Positions 27,641 through 35,787 of a stretch of DNA of 64,000 nucleotides are shown piece by piece. The DNA is from Flavobacteriales bacterium. Its GTDB lineage: Bacteria; Bacteroidota; Bacteroidia; Flavobacteriales_F; PHOS-HE28. The DNA lies in NCBI GenBank assembly GCA_020635695.1, contig JACJZH010000008.1, forward strand, positions 127,056-191,055, read 5' to 3'. The position numbers and the translations under genes were made by a program. The first letter of the stretch is position 1. Each line of letters starts with the position of its first letter. The notes under the pieces were generated by a model. That model was given only the letters and a program-made list of their open reading frames with translations. It ran no database searches and was not told the DNA's origin.

Positions 27641-27649
27641 CGGCCCCCT

Positions 27650-28849
27650 TCATCCGGAAGTGGGAACGGCGGATGCACCCTCGGGGTCGATCAAGGCATC
27701 GATGGCATCCGCCGATCGTTCCCAGGAGAACCGGGATCGGACGAAATCCTGACCATTGGCGGCCAGGTGCTCGCGTTCCTCCGGATGCTCCAGAAGGCGA
27801 ACGATGTGGTCCGCGTAGTCCTCGGGTTCCCGCCCGATCAGAATGGCCTTTCCCGGTGGCGCGCCCACGGCATTGTTGGCCAGTTCGGAGGTGATGCAGG
27901 GCATGCGCATGGCCATCGCCTCCAACAACTTGTTCTGCAGCCCGGTACCGATCTGCATGGGCGCTACGAAGACCCTCGCGCTGGAGTAGGAATCGCGGAT
28001 GTCCTTCACCCAACCCGTCACGGTGATGCCCGGGTCGCTCCGCGCGAGGTCCCGTACGGCCGGGGCCGGGTCCACTCCCGAGATCAGCAGGGTGGTGCCC
28101 GGGCGTTCCTTCCGCACCAATGGAAGCACACGCTCGGCCAGGTACACCACGCTGTCGATGTTGGGCGGGTAGTTCATGTTGCCCGTGAACACCAGGTCGT
28201 ACCGCGGTTCAGACGCCAGCGGTCTGAAGAAGTCCGTGTCCACCCCATTGGGCACCACGGCCATCCGGTCGCGGTCCGGATGGTAGATGTAGTCACGGTC
28301 CTGCACGGAGATGATCACGCGGTTGTCGAACAGGTCGAACATCAGGTTCTCGTAGTGGATCAGCCGGCGCGTCTCCATGCGGAACACGGGCCGCAGGTAG
28401 AAAGGGGCGGTCTCCGTGCGCCGCTCCATGCCCTTGCTCAGGGTGTCCATGTAGTCCAGGGTGCGGGGCGCATCCGTACGGTACCGGACGTATTCCGTCG
28501 TTCGTACCAGCTGGCAGAGCACATGGTCCGGCCGGAAGCGTTCGAAGGCCCGGTCCATGCTTCGTTGGGCCTTCCGGTGGTGGAAGTAGGCGACCTGGAA
28601 GGGCAGTCGACTGAAGGGCGCGGTGATCAGCTTCAAGGCGATCCGCCATTTCGGGATGGACACGACCTCGATGTGCTGGCAGATCCCTCGGAGGTGTTCC
28701 AGTGCTTGTGGATGCGGACGCCCCTCGTGCAGGCAGAAGAGCAGGATCTCATGCCTTTCGGCCAGCCGTTCCACCAGGTGATAGGCCCGAAGCTTATCCC
28801 CCTTCTCCAAGGGCCAGGGGACCCGCGATAGCACGACCATCAACCTCAT
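27650..28849 (-). CDS. Glycosyltransferase, GT4-type
   Basis: A 399-residue GT-B fold glycosyltransferase. The N-terminal half begins MRLMVVLSRVPWPLEKGDKL with the PLEKGDKLRAYH segment seen in GT4 enzymes. The C-terminal half shows VVPNGVDTDFF, LVFTGNMNYPPN and ARVFVAPMQIGTGLQNKLLEAMAM, the donor-sugar site with its conserved Glu. Likely adds a sugar to an envelope or extracellular polysaccharide; donor and acceptor are unknown. It overlaps the upstream glycosyltransferase by ATGA, and both lie downstream of an LptF/LptG-type permease. Confidence 0.9.
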   Translation of the reverse strand: MRLMVVLSRVPWPLEKGDKLRAYHLVERLAERHEILLFCLHEGRPHPQALEHLRGICQHIEVVSIPKWRIALKLITAPFSRLPFQVAYFHHRKAQRSMDRAFERFRPDHVLCQLVRTTEYVRYRTDAPRTLDYMDTLSKGMERRTETAPFYLRPVFRMETRRLIHYENLMFDLFDNRVIISVQDRDYIYHPDRDRMAVVPNGVDTDFFRPLASEPRYDLVFTGNMNYPPNIDSVVYLAERVLPLVRKERPGTTLLISGVDPAPAVRDLARSDPGITVTGWVKDIRDSYSSARVFVAPMQIGTGLQNKLLEAMAMRMPCITSELANNAVGAPPGKAILIGREPEDYADHIVRLLEHPEEREHLAANGQDFVRSRFSWERSADAIDALIDPEGASAVPTSG

Positions 28850-30048
28850 TTCCCCATCAACTGCTCGAAGAACGCGATCAGGTCCGCCACGATCCGGCGA
28901 TCGTCATAGCGCTCGGCGATCAACTGCCTTGCGGCCTCACCGATGGCCCGGGTCCCTGCGGGGTCGTCGTGTGTCCTGACAAGCGCCTTGGCAAAGGCCT
29001 CCGGGCCATCGGCAAGGATCATTTGGCGTCCGTCCTCTGCCTCGATGCCTTCCGCGCCGATCGTGGTGCTGAGGACGGCCTTGCCGAGCGCCATGCCTTC
29101 GACGATCTTCACCCGCATGCCGCCAGCGCTCAACAGGGGCACCACCATGATCTGGCCCTCTTCCATGAACTGCCGGGCATCGGGGACCCGGCCCCGGATC
29201 CTCACACCGGGGATCTCGGCTTCCAGCAGGTCCTGTGGCATCTGGTTCCCGGCCAGCTCGAGCCTGAGTCCGGGGCGTTCAGCGATGGCCCTGGGCCACA
29301 CCTCGTCCAGCAGCCACCGGATGCCATCCTCATTGGGCAACCAGTCCATGCTTCCCAGGTGGAAGCATGTGGGTGCACCATCGGGCCAGGGCTGAAGGGG
29401 ATAGGCCTCGATGTCCACACCGAACGGGATGGTGCACATCGGCAGTTCGGCATGCTGCGCGCGGAAATGGGCAAGGTCCGACGAGCTGATGGCCGCCACC
29501 CCGTCGATCCGCTCCAGCACCGCCAGTTCATGGTCCCTGAGCTGCTTGGCCAGGAAACGGCGGTAGGGCCGTTTCAGCGGGTTGCGCTCGCCCTGGGCGA
29601 TACGTTCCTGTACGACATGCTCCAGGTTGTGCGAACGCAGCACGATGGGCGCCTGGGTGTATCGCCTCACGGTGGCGATGTAGGGCGTCATGAACAGGCT
29701 CTCGAGCAGGATGATGTCGAAACGCGATCCACTCAGCGTGCGGATCAGTTCGATGTCCATGTCCGGCGAGAAGAAGCGGCTCAGGTTGTAGTTGTCCGCG
29801 GTGATCAGGTCCGTGAACGCGTCCACGATGTTCAGGGAGGTGTCCACGAACACGGCGCGCACGTCGGTACTGCGCCGGTACGCCTCGGGGATCTCCCCGG
29901 TGCGCATGGGATGCTTCGGGGTGGAGATGCACCTCACCACCACCTCGTGCCCGGCCTTCAACAGACCGGTGGTCAGGTTGTGCATCGCCTTGCTGCCCCC
30001 GTCCACGGGCGGGCAGGGCGGTTTATGACAGAGTTGAAGGACCCGCAT
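28846..30048 (-). CDS. Glycosyltransferase, GT4-type
   Basis: A 400-residue GT-B glycosyltransferase related to its downstream neighbour. Features are the N-terminal MRVLQLCHKPPCPPVDGGSK with a glycine loop, the hinge CTIPFGVDIEAYP, CFHLGSMDWLPNEDGI, and the C-terminal donor-binding VPLLSAGGMRVKIVEGMALG. The ATG at 30048 is chosen over 30096 because the conserved first strand starts there; the gene then overlaps the permease stop by 26 bases. The two glycosyltransferases are probably translated together and act on the same glycan. Confidence 0.9.
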   Translation of the reverse strand: MRVLQLCHKPPCPPVDGGSKAMHNLTTGLLKAGHEVVVRCISTPKHPMRTGEIPEAYRRSTDVRAVFVDTSLNIVDAFTDLITADNYNLSRFFSPDMDIELIRTLSGSRFDIILLESLFMTPYIATVRRYTQAPIVLRSHNLEHVVQERIAQGERNPLKRPYRRFLAKQLRDHELAVLERIDGVAAISSSDLAHFRAQHAELPMCTIPFGVDIEAYPLQPWPDGAPTCFHLGSMDWLPNEDGIRWLLDEVWPRAIAERPGLRLELAGNQMPQDLLEAEIPGVRIRGRVPDARQFMEEGQIMVVPLLSAGGMRVKIVEGMALGKAVLSTTIGAEGIEAEDGRQMILADGPEAFAKALVRTHDDPAGTRAIGEAARQLIAERYDDRRIVADLIAFFEQLMGK

Positions 30049-31468
30049 GTCGGCTGAAGCGCGAGCGCAGCTTCTCCCAGCCGCGATAATACGCATCGCG
30101 GTCCAGCAGCGGACTGTCCGACGCCGCCTTCCAGGTGAGGAACAGGCCCACGGGGAGCAGGACGAGCGTGCTCATCCACATGCCCGGCCAGGCAGTGAGC
30201 TTGCCGGCGATCACCAGACGTTCCGTACTGAACGAGATGATGTGGAACACCAGGAAGAACGCGATGGCGAACACGGCGGGAAGCCCCATGCCGCCCTTGC
30301 GGATGATGGCCCCCAGCGGTGCTCCGATGAAGAAGAAGATCAGACAGGCCAGGGCCAGCATCGGTTTGCGGTGCCATTCCACCTGGAACTTGCTCAGGTG
30401 TTCGTTCCGTGACCTCCTTGCCTCCGTGGTGTGCTCCAGGTAGTTGATGTTGTTCCGCGCCATGTTCATGGCCACCTCATAAAGATTCGCCTTCACCGGA
30501 GGCGTCATCCCACGCAGCTTGTCCGCGAAGGGTTCGTGCGTTCCCTGGGGGCGCTCCGCGTCCTTCCTGCGGGTCGGCCACAGGGCGTTCAACAGGTGTT
30601 CGGATTCCTCGGCGCCGCGCTCCTCGGCATGCAGGCGCAGACTGTCCTCGGCGGTGCGGAGCTGGCCCATGGTCAGCATCTGATAGTGGTCCCGGAAGAG
30701 GTCCTCGTCCGTCCGGTCAAGACCAAGCCCGCTCAGGTCGAATCGGATCATGTCCTCCTCAAAGCTGCCACGCAACAGGGGCAGGTCGGCCTCGGACCCT
30801 CCGGCCGGGGAATGCTCATCATAGATATGGCCGTCCTGCAGGGTCAGCAACAGGTAGTGCCCGTTCGTGGACCGGTTCATGGTGCCTGTCCTTGCCCGTA
30901 CCACGGTCCGGTTGCCCTGGAACGCCTGACGATGGTCGTAGATGAGCACGTCCGAGAGCCGGCCCGTCCCTGGCTCCTTGTCCCTTACGCGGATGCTGAA
31001 CCCATCGATCCCGTTGTAGAACACATTGGGGGTCAGGTTCAAGGTGGGCTTCTTCTGGGTCACGTCCCACAGCAACGACTTGAACTTGAGGTTGGCAATG
31101 GGCAGGACGTTGTTGCTGAAATAGAAGGAGCCGGCGGCCAGCACCAGGACCAGGACGATCAGCGGCTGCAGGATCCTGAACAGATGCAGTCCTGCCGATC
31201 GCATCGGGGTCAGTTCGCTGTTCTCGCCCAGTCCGCCCAGGGTCATGATGGACGAGAGCAGTATGCCAAGAGGCAGGGCCAGGGGCACGAAACTGGCCGT
31301 GGCATAGAAGAGCAGTTCCGCCAGCACGTACCACTCCAGACCCTTGCCCATGAGGTCGTCCACGTACTTCCACAGGAACTGCATGCTCAGGATGAAGAGC
31401 ACGAGCAGGAACGTGATCGCCAGCGGGCCCAGATAGACCCGGATGATCATGAGATGGAGCCGCTTCAT
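30023..31468 (-). CDS. LptF/LptG family permease (YjgP/YjgQ)
   Basis: A 481-residue inner membrane protein with the family layout: three N-terminal membrane helices (LAITFLLVLFILSMQFLWKYV, ATASFVPLALPLGILLSSI, ILQPLIVLVLVLAAGSFYF), a large periplasmic beta domain (about residues 130-380) and three C-terminal helices (MLALACLIFFFIGAPLGAII, GLPAVFAIAFFLVFHIISF, MWMSTLVLLPVGLFLTWKA). LptF and LptG form the membrane part of the LPS extraction transporter with ATPase LptB; only one permease is present here. The ATG at 31468 starts the conserved MKRLHLMIIRVYL. First of a three-gene unit with two glycosyltransferases, consistent with lipopolysaccharide work. Confidence 0.92.
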   Translation of the reverse strand: MKRLHLMIIRVYLGPLAITFLLVLFILSMQFLWKYVDDLMGKGLEWYVLAELLFYATASFVPLALPLGILLSSIMTLGGLGENSELTPMRSAGLHLFRILQPLIVLVLVLAAGSFYFSNNVLPIANLKFKSLLWDVTQKKPTLNLTPNVFYNGIDGFSIRVRDKEPGTGRLSDVLIYDHRQAFQGNRTVVRARTGTMNRSTNGHYLLLTLQDGHIYDEHSPAGGSEADLPLLRGSFEEDMIRFDLSGLGLDRTDEDLFRDHYQMLTMGQLRTAEDSLRLHAEERGAEESEHLLNALWPTRRKDAERPQGTHEPFADKLRGMTPPVKANLYEVAMNMARNNINYLEHTTEARRSRNEHLSKFQVEWHRKPMLALACLIFFFIGAPLGAIIRKGGMGLPAVFAIAFFLVFHIISFSTERLVIAGKLTAWPGMWMSTLVLLPVGLFLTWKAASDSPLLDRDAYYRGWEKLRSRFSRHAGPSTLS

Positions 31469-31491
31469 TCGTCGGCCGGGCTCAACGGCGG

Positions 31492-32469
31492 TCAGGCGCC
31501 GATCACCCGCAGCAGGTTGTGGATCTGGGAGTCCCACAAGGCCCGTGCCGTTTCCAGTTCATGGGGCCAGGCGTGGTCGGTCAGGATCAGGGCCACATCG
31601 TTGGTCATGGCGTCGATCCGGATCCGAAGCTCGAAGAAGGCGTTCGGGTCCTCATCATCCTCCCATTGGAACCGCACCAGTTCACCACGCTTCTGGCCGA
31701 TCAGCTGTGCGGTCTCTTCCTCCCCGTCCCAGATGAACGTGTAGCGGGCCCCCTTCACGTTCACATCATCACAGTACCATTCGGAGAATCCACTGGGGGT
31801 GGAGATCAGTTCGTACAGGACGTTGGGCGCCGAACGGACCATGAACTCCATCTGGTACCGCTGCTTCAGCGTGGTCTTTTCCTTTCTGGGTCTTGCCGCG
31901 GGGCCTTCAGGAGGACCAACGGCGGGTGCGACGGGCGGGGCGGCCTTCCTGACCGTGCCGGCCTTCTTTCCCTTGTCCGCCCTGCCGGGCTTGGTCGACT
32001 TGCTGGACCTGACCGTTCCCGAGTTCACCTTGCGGGTCGGACCGGATGCCTTTTTTGCCGCCTTCGTAGCGGCCGGCTTGCTGGCGGTCTTCTTTACGGA
32101 AGCCTTCTTCACCGGGGCCTTTTTGCCTTTGCCGGCAGCAGCCTTGGCGGCGGAAGGGGTCACCTTGCCCGCGCCTGCCTTCTTCACCTGGGCCTTCCCA
32201 CCCTTGCCCACCGGAGCTTTGGCGCTGGAAGAGGCTGCTTTCCTGGGGGCGGCCTTTTTCGCCGGGGCCTTCTTCGAAGCTTTCTTTGGGGCGGCCTTCT
32301 TCATGGCCTTCCTCGGTGCGGCCTTCTTCGCCGGAGCCTTCTTGGATGCCTTCTTGGCGGCCTTCTTCGCCGAGGTCTTCCTGGCGGCCTTCTTCACGGC
32401 CTTGGCGGCCTTTGGACCTTTCTTTCCAGCGGTCGTTCTCTTGGAGGGCGGGGTGGACTTCCTGGCCAT
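31492..32469 (-). CDS. Histone H1-like Lys/Ala-rich tail fused to a START-like domain
   Basis: A 325-residue two-part protein. Residues 1 to about 197 are low-complexity Lys/Ala/Pro sequence with H1-like repeats (KKAAKKASKKAPAKKAAPRK, KKAAPKKASKKAPAKKAAPR), expected to bind DNA. Residues about 198-325 form a START-like (SRPBCC fold) domain: RYQMEFMVRSAPNVLYELIS, TPSGFSEWYCDDVN, YTFIWDGEEE, RFQWEDDED. In other Bacteroidota the START-like protein is known to me as a stand-alone protein of about 127 residues; the tail is an addition. The frame is continuous with no stop. The ATG at 32469 is chosen (MARKSTPPSKR) over the open frame to 32598, which would run into the promoter of tRNA-Met. Function unknown. 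Confidence 0.85.
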   Translation of the reverse strand: MARKSTPPSKRTTAGKKGPKAAKAVKKAARKTSAKKAAKKASKKAPAKKAAPRKAMKKAAPKKASKKAPAKKAAPRKAASSSAKAPVGKGGKAQVKKAGAGKVTPSAAKAAAGKGKKAPVKKASVKKTASKPAATKAAKKASGPTRKVNSGTVRSSKSTKPGRADKGKKAGTVRKAAPPVAPAVGPPEGPAARPRKEKTTLKQRYQMEFMVRSAPNVLYELISTPSGFSEWYCDDVNVKGARYTFIWDGEEETAQLIGQKRGELVRFQWEDDEDPNAFFELRIRIDAMTNDVALILTDHAWPHELETARALWDSQIHNLLRVIGA

Positions 32470-32501
32470 GGCTTCACGCAGCGCCGGTGTTGGCTGCGGT
32501 C

Positions 32502-32509
32502 CAAGATAG
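32502..32509 (-). promoter_or_regulatory. Candidate -7 element of H1-START fusion gene
   Basis: TATCTTGG on the minus strand, one mismatch from TAnnTTTG, 32 bases before the ATG at 32469. The same TATCTTGG form precedes yqgE near 35722-35729. Confidence 0.35.
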
Positions 32510-32562
32510 GCAGATCCCTGCCGGAGGCAAGCCCCCACGTCAGCACCGAACAAGCCCTTTCC

Positions 32563-32570
32563 TATATTTG
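32563..32570 (+). promoter_or_regulatory. -7 promoter element of tRNA-Met
   Basis: TATATTTG, a perfect TAnnTTTG match, followed by CCGCCC, 28 bases before the tRNA. Confidence 0.55.
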
Positions 32571-32598
32571 CCGCCCTTCGGGCCAGGGCCCGTAGCAA

Positions 32599-32672
32599 GG
32601 CGCGGTAGCTCAGCTGGTTAGAGCGCAGGATTCATAATCCTGAGGTCGAGAGTTCAAGTCTCTCCCGCGCTA
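32599..32672 (+). tRNA. tRNA-Met (anticodon CAT)
   Basis: A 74-base cloverleaf: 7-bp acceptor stem (GGCGCGG with CCGCGCT, first pair G-U), D arm GCTCAGCTGGTTAGAGC, anticodon loop TTCATAA, T arm GAGAG-TTCAAGT-CTCTC, discriminator A, CCA not encoded. CAT could also mark tRNA-Ile(k2C) or initiator Met. The body resembles elongator tRNA-Met (GGATTCATAATCC arm), but this was judged by eye. Confidence 0.9.
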
Positions 32673-32674
32673 CG

Positions 32675-32699
32675 AAGGCCACTTCAGGGTGGCCTTTTT
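32675..32699 (+). terminator. Rho-independent terminator of tRNA-Met
   Basis: AAGGCCAC and GTGGCCTT form a perfect 8-bp stem around the 6-base loop TTCAGG, ending in five Ts, 2 bases after the tRNA. Confidence 0.75.
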
Positions 32700-32706
32700 C
32701 GTTCCC

Positions 32707-33135
32707 ATGCGGATCCACTGGCCGGTGTTCCTTCTGTTGGCAGTCCTCACGGCCTGTGGTGGTCACGTGTTCGGACCTGGGGATGAAGAGGCGATCCGCC
32801 AGGTGATGGCGGACCAGGAGACGGCCTGGGACAGGGGTGATATCCCCGGCTTCATGGAAGGGTACGCACCGGACGTGTGCTTCGTGAGCGACCGCGGCAC
32901 CACCTGCGGCAGGGAGCAGGTGACGGCGAACTACCAGAGACGCTATCCGGACAAGGCCGCCATGGGCGACCTGGAGTTCTCCGTGGGGGAAGTGATCGCG
33001 GCAGGTGGAGACCATGCCTGGTGCACGGGAGGATGGAAGCTCCATCGGGAGTCGGACACCCTTTCCGGAGGATTTTCACTGCTCTGGCAGCGGCAAGGGG
33101 ATGCCTGGCGGATCATCAGGGACCACACCCATTGA
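32707..33135 (+). CDS. NTF2-like (DUF4440/SnoaL-type) lipoprotein
   Basis: A 142-residue protein. MRIHWPVFLLLAVLTAC is a lipoprotein signal with lipobox LTAC. The mature part looks like a cone-shaped NTF2-like fold: helix DEEAIRQVMADQETAWDRGD, then a segment like FMEGYAPDVCFVS, then strands ending WQRQGDAWRIIRDHTH. These small domains may bind a ligand or act as an enzyme; nothing indicates which. The ATG at 32707 is preferred over 32689, which lies in the tRNA terminator. It may be transcribed by readthrough from the tRNA promoter or have its own promoter, which I could not identify. Confidence 0.82.
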   Translation: MRIHWPVFLLLAVLTACGGHVFGPGDEEAIRQVMADQETAWDRGDIPGFMEGYAPDVCFVSDRGTTCGREQVTANYQRRYPDKAAMGDLEFSVGEVIAAGGDHAWCTGGWKLHRESDTLSGGFSLLWQRQGDAWRIIRDHTH

Positions 33136-33159
33136 ACGCCTGGCCGGCGACTAACTTGG
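33132..33159 (+). promoter_or_regulatory. Promoter of rhomboid operon (-33 TTG, -7 TAACTTGG)
   Basis: TTG at 33132-33134 and TAACTTGG at 33152-33159 with 17 bases between, within the Bacteroidota range. The ATG at 33167 follows 7 bases later. Confidence 0.45.
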
Positions 33160-33166
33160 CCGCTCC

Positions 33167-33787
33167 ATGGGGTTCAGCATCACGCTCCTGATCATCATCG
33201 TGACCGCGCTGGTATCCATTGGCGCCTGGCAGGATCGTCGCGTGTTCCTGGCCTTGCTTTTCGAGCCCTTCGTGATCCGCGCTCGCGGTGAATGGCATCG
33301 GTTCGTGACGCACGCCTTCATTCATGCGGATGGCTACCATCTGTTCGTCAACATGTTCGTCCTGTACATGTTCGGGGCCAATGTGGAACGCCTGTACCAG
33401 GGGCTCACCGACGGTTCGGGTGCCTTGGCGTTCAGTGGTCTGTACCTGGGCGGCATCCTGTTCAGCTCCCTGGTAGGCTATCGGAGGCACATCCACGACC
33501 CCGGCTATCGGGCGGTGGGTGCCTCAGGTGCCGTGGCCGCAGTGCTGTTCGCCCATATCCTGATGCTGCCCACTCAGTCGATCTACCTGATGTTCATCCC
33601 GATCCCGATCCCATCCTTCGTCTTCGGGATCCTGTACCTGGCCTACGAACGCTACATGGACAAGCGGGGCGGGGACAACGTCGCGCACGATGCGCATTTC
33701 CACGGGGCCCTTTTCGGCGTGGTGTACACGGCCATCGTTGAGCCGCGTCTCGTTCTCGAACTGGGGTATCTGCAAGGAGGGCTATGA
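33167..33787 (+). CDS. Rhomboid family intramembrane serine protease
   Basis: A 206-residue polytopic membrane protein. The catalytic Ser is in VGASGAV (S120) and the catalytic His in AHFHGALFG (H179), each in a hydrophobic helix. The helix-2 region HLFVNMFVLYMFG carries the family H..xN pattern that helps form the oxyanion hole. Rhomboids cut substrates within the membrane. Substrates here are unknown. It is the first gene of a coupled series: its stop overlaps the GmhB-like gene by ATGA, which in turn overlaps the aminotransferase. Confidence 0.93.
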   Translation: MGFSITLLIIIVTALVSIGAWQDRRVFLALLFEPFVIRARGEWHRFVTHAFIHADGYHLFVNMFVLYMFGANVERLYQGLTDGSGALAFSGLYLGGILFSSLVGYRRHIHDPGYRAVGASGAVAAVLFAHILMLPTQSIYLMFIPIPIPSFVFGILYLAYERYMDKRGGDNVAHDAHFHGALFGVVYTAIVEPRLVLELGYLQGGL

Positions 33788-34287
33788 GCGAAGGTCAAGG
33801 TCGCAAGGCCGTCTTCCTGGACAGGGACGGCGTGTTGAACCGGGAGCGAGGTGAGCACACCTGGCGCATCCAGGACTTCGAGGTCCTTCCTGATGTGCCG
33901 AGGTCATTACGTGCACTTCAGGAGGCGGGCTATGTGCTGGTCGTGATCACCAATCAGAGCGGCATCGGCCTGGGGCTCTATGGACATGACGATGTCGCGC
34001 AGGTGCATGCCTATCTTCGGGATCGACTTGCCGAGCAAGGGATCGTGTTGGACGATGTGTTCTATTGCCCTCATCACCCCAGCAAGGGGCGCTGCCTCTG
34101 TCGCAAGCCTGGGTCCCTGCTGCTCGAGAAGGCCATCGCCCGGCACGGGATCGATCCGGCCCGTTCGATCCTGGTGGGCGACAGGGACCGTGATGTGGAA
34201 GCTGCAGCGGCGGTGGGGGTGCGAGGGTCGTTGATACGCGCGAACGGCCCGCTTTGGGATGTGCTGCGCCAGGAAAAGATCGTGTGA
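33784..34287 (+). CDS. HAD-family phosphatase, GmhB-like (heptose bisphosphate phosphatase type)
   Basis: A 167-residue HAD hydrolase. The nucleophile motif is DRDGVLN (D13, D15), motif II VITNQSG, and motif IV GDRDRDVEAAAAVG. The zinc-site insertion CPHHPSKGRCLCRKP is typical of GmhB and of histidinol-phosphatase of the HisB type. GmhB removes the 7-phosphate from heptose bisphosphate in LPS core synthesis. No other heptose genes are nearby, so the exact substrate is open. It overlaps the rhomboid gene by ATGA and the aminotransferase start by one base. Confidence 0.88.
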   Translation: MSEGQGRKAVFLDRDGVLNRERGEHTWRIQDFEVLPDVPRSLRALQEAGYVLVVITNQSGIGLGLYGHDDVAQVHAYLRDRLAEQGIVLDDVFYCPHHPSKGRCLCRKPGSLLLEKAIARHGIDPARSILVGDRDRDVEAAAAVGVRGSLIRANGPLWDVLRQEKIV

Positions 34288-35129
34288 TGCCAACGCTCGT
34301 GGTCGTGAACGGTGAAGTGCTGGACGGGGACGGCCCCGTTCTCCATCTCGACAACAGGGCCTTTCACTATGGTGACGGTCTGTTCGAGAGCATCCGTGCC
34401 ATCGGTGGGAAGCCGCTTTTCCTGGACGCACATTGGGCCCGCTTGCAGGCTGGACTGCGTGTTCTGCAGATCGAGCGCCCGGAGCGCCTGGACCGCGAGC
34501 TGTTGGAGGTCCATATCAAGGAACTCCTGACGCGGACGGGGATCTCCAGTGGGCGGTTGCGGCTGACCGTGTTCAGGGAATCACATGGCCATTACCGTCC
34601 GGACAGCGATCGCGGTGGCTTCGTGATCGAGGTGAGCCCGTGGCCGCACGACACCTTCGTGCTCAACGATCACGGGTTCCAAGTGGACATCTATCCGGAC
34701 ATGAGGAAGCCCGTGAACGCCTTGTCCATACACAAGACGCTCAACTGCCAGTATTCCATCATGTCCGCGCTTTGGTCCAAGGAGCGCGGTCTGGACGAAT
34801 GCCTCCTCCAGAACGAACGGGGCAACATCATCGAGAGCAGCAGCGGGAACCTCTTCATCGTGAGCAACGGTGTGCTGTACACGCCGGCGCTGAGCGATGG
34901 ATGCGTGGCGGGGGTCATGCGCATGCAGGTGATCAACCTGGCGATCGCCCATGGCATGAAGGTCTACGAGTGCTCGTTGAATCCGCAGAACCTGCTGGCT
35001 GCCGACGAGCTCTTCTTCACGAACGCCATCCGGGGCATCCAATGGGCGGCGGCCTATCGGACCAAACGATACGCCCACCGACAGTCACAGGAACTGGTGG
35101 AATTGCTCGTGGCCCAGGCTGCCACCTAG
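34287..35129 (+). CDS. Aminotransferase class IV (aminodeoxychorismate lyase / D-amino acid transaminase type)
   Basis: A 280-residue fold-type IV PLP enzyme. The Schiff-base lysine is in SIHKTLNCQY (K150), with the characteristic E in LLQNERGNIIESSSGNLF and TPALSDGCVAGVMRMQV near the cofactor phosphate. Members include aminodeoxychorismate lyase (folate), D-amino acid and branched-chain transaminases; the sequence does not decide. A separate branched-chain enzyme exists at 41905, so aminodeoxychorismate lyase is plausible. The start at 34287 forms TGATG with the upstream stop. Its 3' end overlaps convergent yqgE by 4 bases. Confidence 0.88.
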   Translation: MPTLVVVNGEVLDGDGPVLHLDNRAFHYGDGLFESIRAIGGKPLFLDAHWARLQAGLRVLQIERPERLDRELLEVHIKELLTRTGISSGRLRLTVFRESHGHYRPDSDRGGFVIEVSPWPHDTFVLNDHGFQVDIYPDMRKPVNALSIHKTLNCQYSIMSALWSKERGLDECLLQNERGNIIESSSGNLFIVSNGVLYTPALSDGCVAGVMRMQVINLAIAHGMKVYECSLNPQNLLAADELFFTNAIRGIQWAAAYRTKRYAHRQSQELVELLVAQAAT

Positions 35130-35713
35130 TTCGACCGGGGGTCCTCCGGGAAATTCGCCAGCGGTGCGAACCGGCCTCCCATGCCGCGCAGGGTCTCCCG
35201 CCAGACGTCCTCATCATCGCGGGCCATCACCTGACGGGTGGTGGCATGTGCAACGAGCCAGGATCGCTCCCCGAGTTCCCGTTCCAGTTGCCCCGCGCTC
35301 CATCCCGAGTAGCCGATGAAGAACCTGACATGACGCAGGAGACCCGGGTCCGCCTTCACCAGGTCCTGCAATTGGTCCATGTCCCCTCCGAGATGAACAT
35401 CGTCGAACACGGGGACACTGCCGGCCAGGTGCTTCCCGATGGTATGCAGGAAGTACAGTACGTCGGTCTGTACGGGCCCTCCGATACCGACACGAGCACC
35501 TGCAAGGGAATGCCCCGGCAACAGGTCATCCAGGTCCACCTCGATGCTCCGGTTCAACACCAGACCGAACGCTCCTTGTTCATCGTGGGTGCAGAGCAGG
35601 ATCACCGTTCTGCGGAAATAGGGGTCGCTCAGAAAGGGTTCGGATACGAGCAATCGACCTTGTGCCGGTTCCAGGACGTTCTCAGGTCGGAGGTCCAACA
35701 GGTCCTTGCTCAT
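35126..35713 (-). CDS. YqgE/AlgH family protein
   Basis: A 195-residue cytoplasmic protein of the UPF0301 group. The conserved start GRLLVSEPFLSDPYFRRTVI is followed by DEQGAFGLVLNRS, GGPVQTDVLYFLHT and FFIGYSGWSAGQLERELGE, which are family signatures. The molecular function is unresolved; AlgH was linked to alginate regulation in Pseudomonas. The ATG at 35713 is chosen because the conserved region starts soon after, and a TATCTTGG element lies just upstream. Convergent with the class IV aminotransferase. Confidence 0.93.
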   Translation of the reverse strand: MSKDLLDLRPENVLEPAQGRLLVSEPFLSDPYFRRTVILLCTHDEQGAFGLVLNRSIEVDLDDLLPGHSLAGARVGIGGPVQTDVLYFLHTIGKHLAGSVPVFDDVHLGGDMDQLQDLVKADPGLLRHVRFFIGYSGWSAGQLERELGERSWLVAHATTRQVMARDDEDVWRETLRGMGGRFAPLANFPEDPRSN

Positions 35714-35721
35714 GACAGTGC

Positions 35722-35729
35722 AGCGCCAA
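35722..35729 (-). promoter_or_regulatory. Candidate -7 element of yqgE-like gene
   Basis: TATCTTGG on the minus strand about 8 bases before the ATG at 35713, one mismatch from TAnnTTTG. Confidence 0.35.
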
Positions 35730-35753
35730 GATAGGCAGGCCCCCTGGTTGAGG

Positions 35754-35761
35754 TAATTTCG
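35754..35761 (+). promoter_or_regulatory. -7 promoter element of pdxH
   Basis: TAATTTCG, one mismatch from TAnnTTTG, 26 bases before the pdxH ATG. Confidence 0.4.
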
Positions 35762-35787
35762 TCGGGCCGGCAACTAAACCCAGGAAG

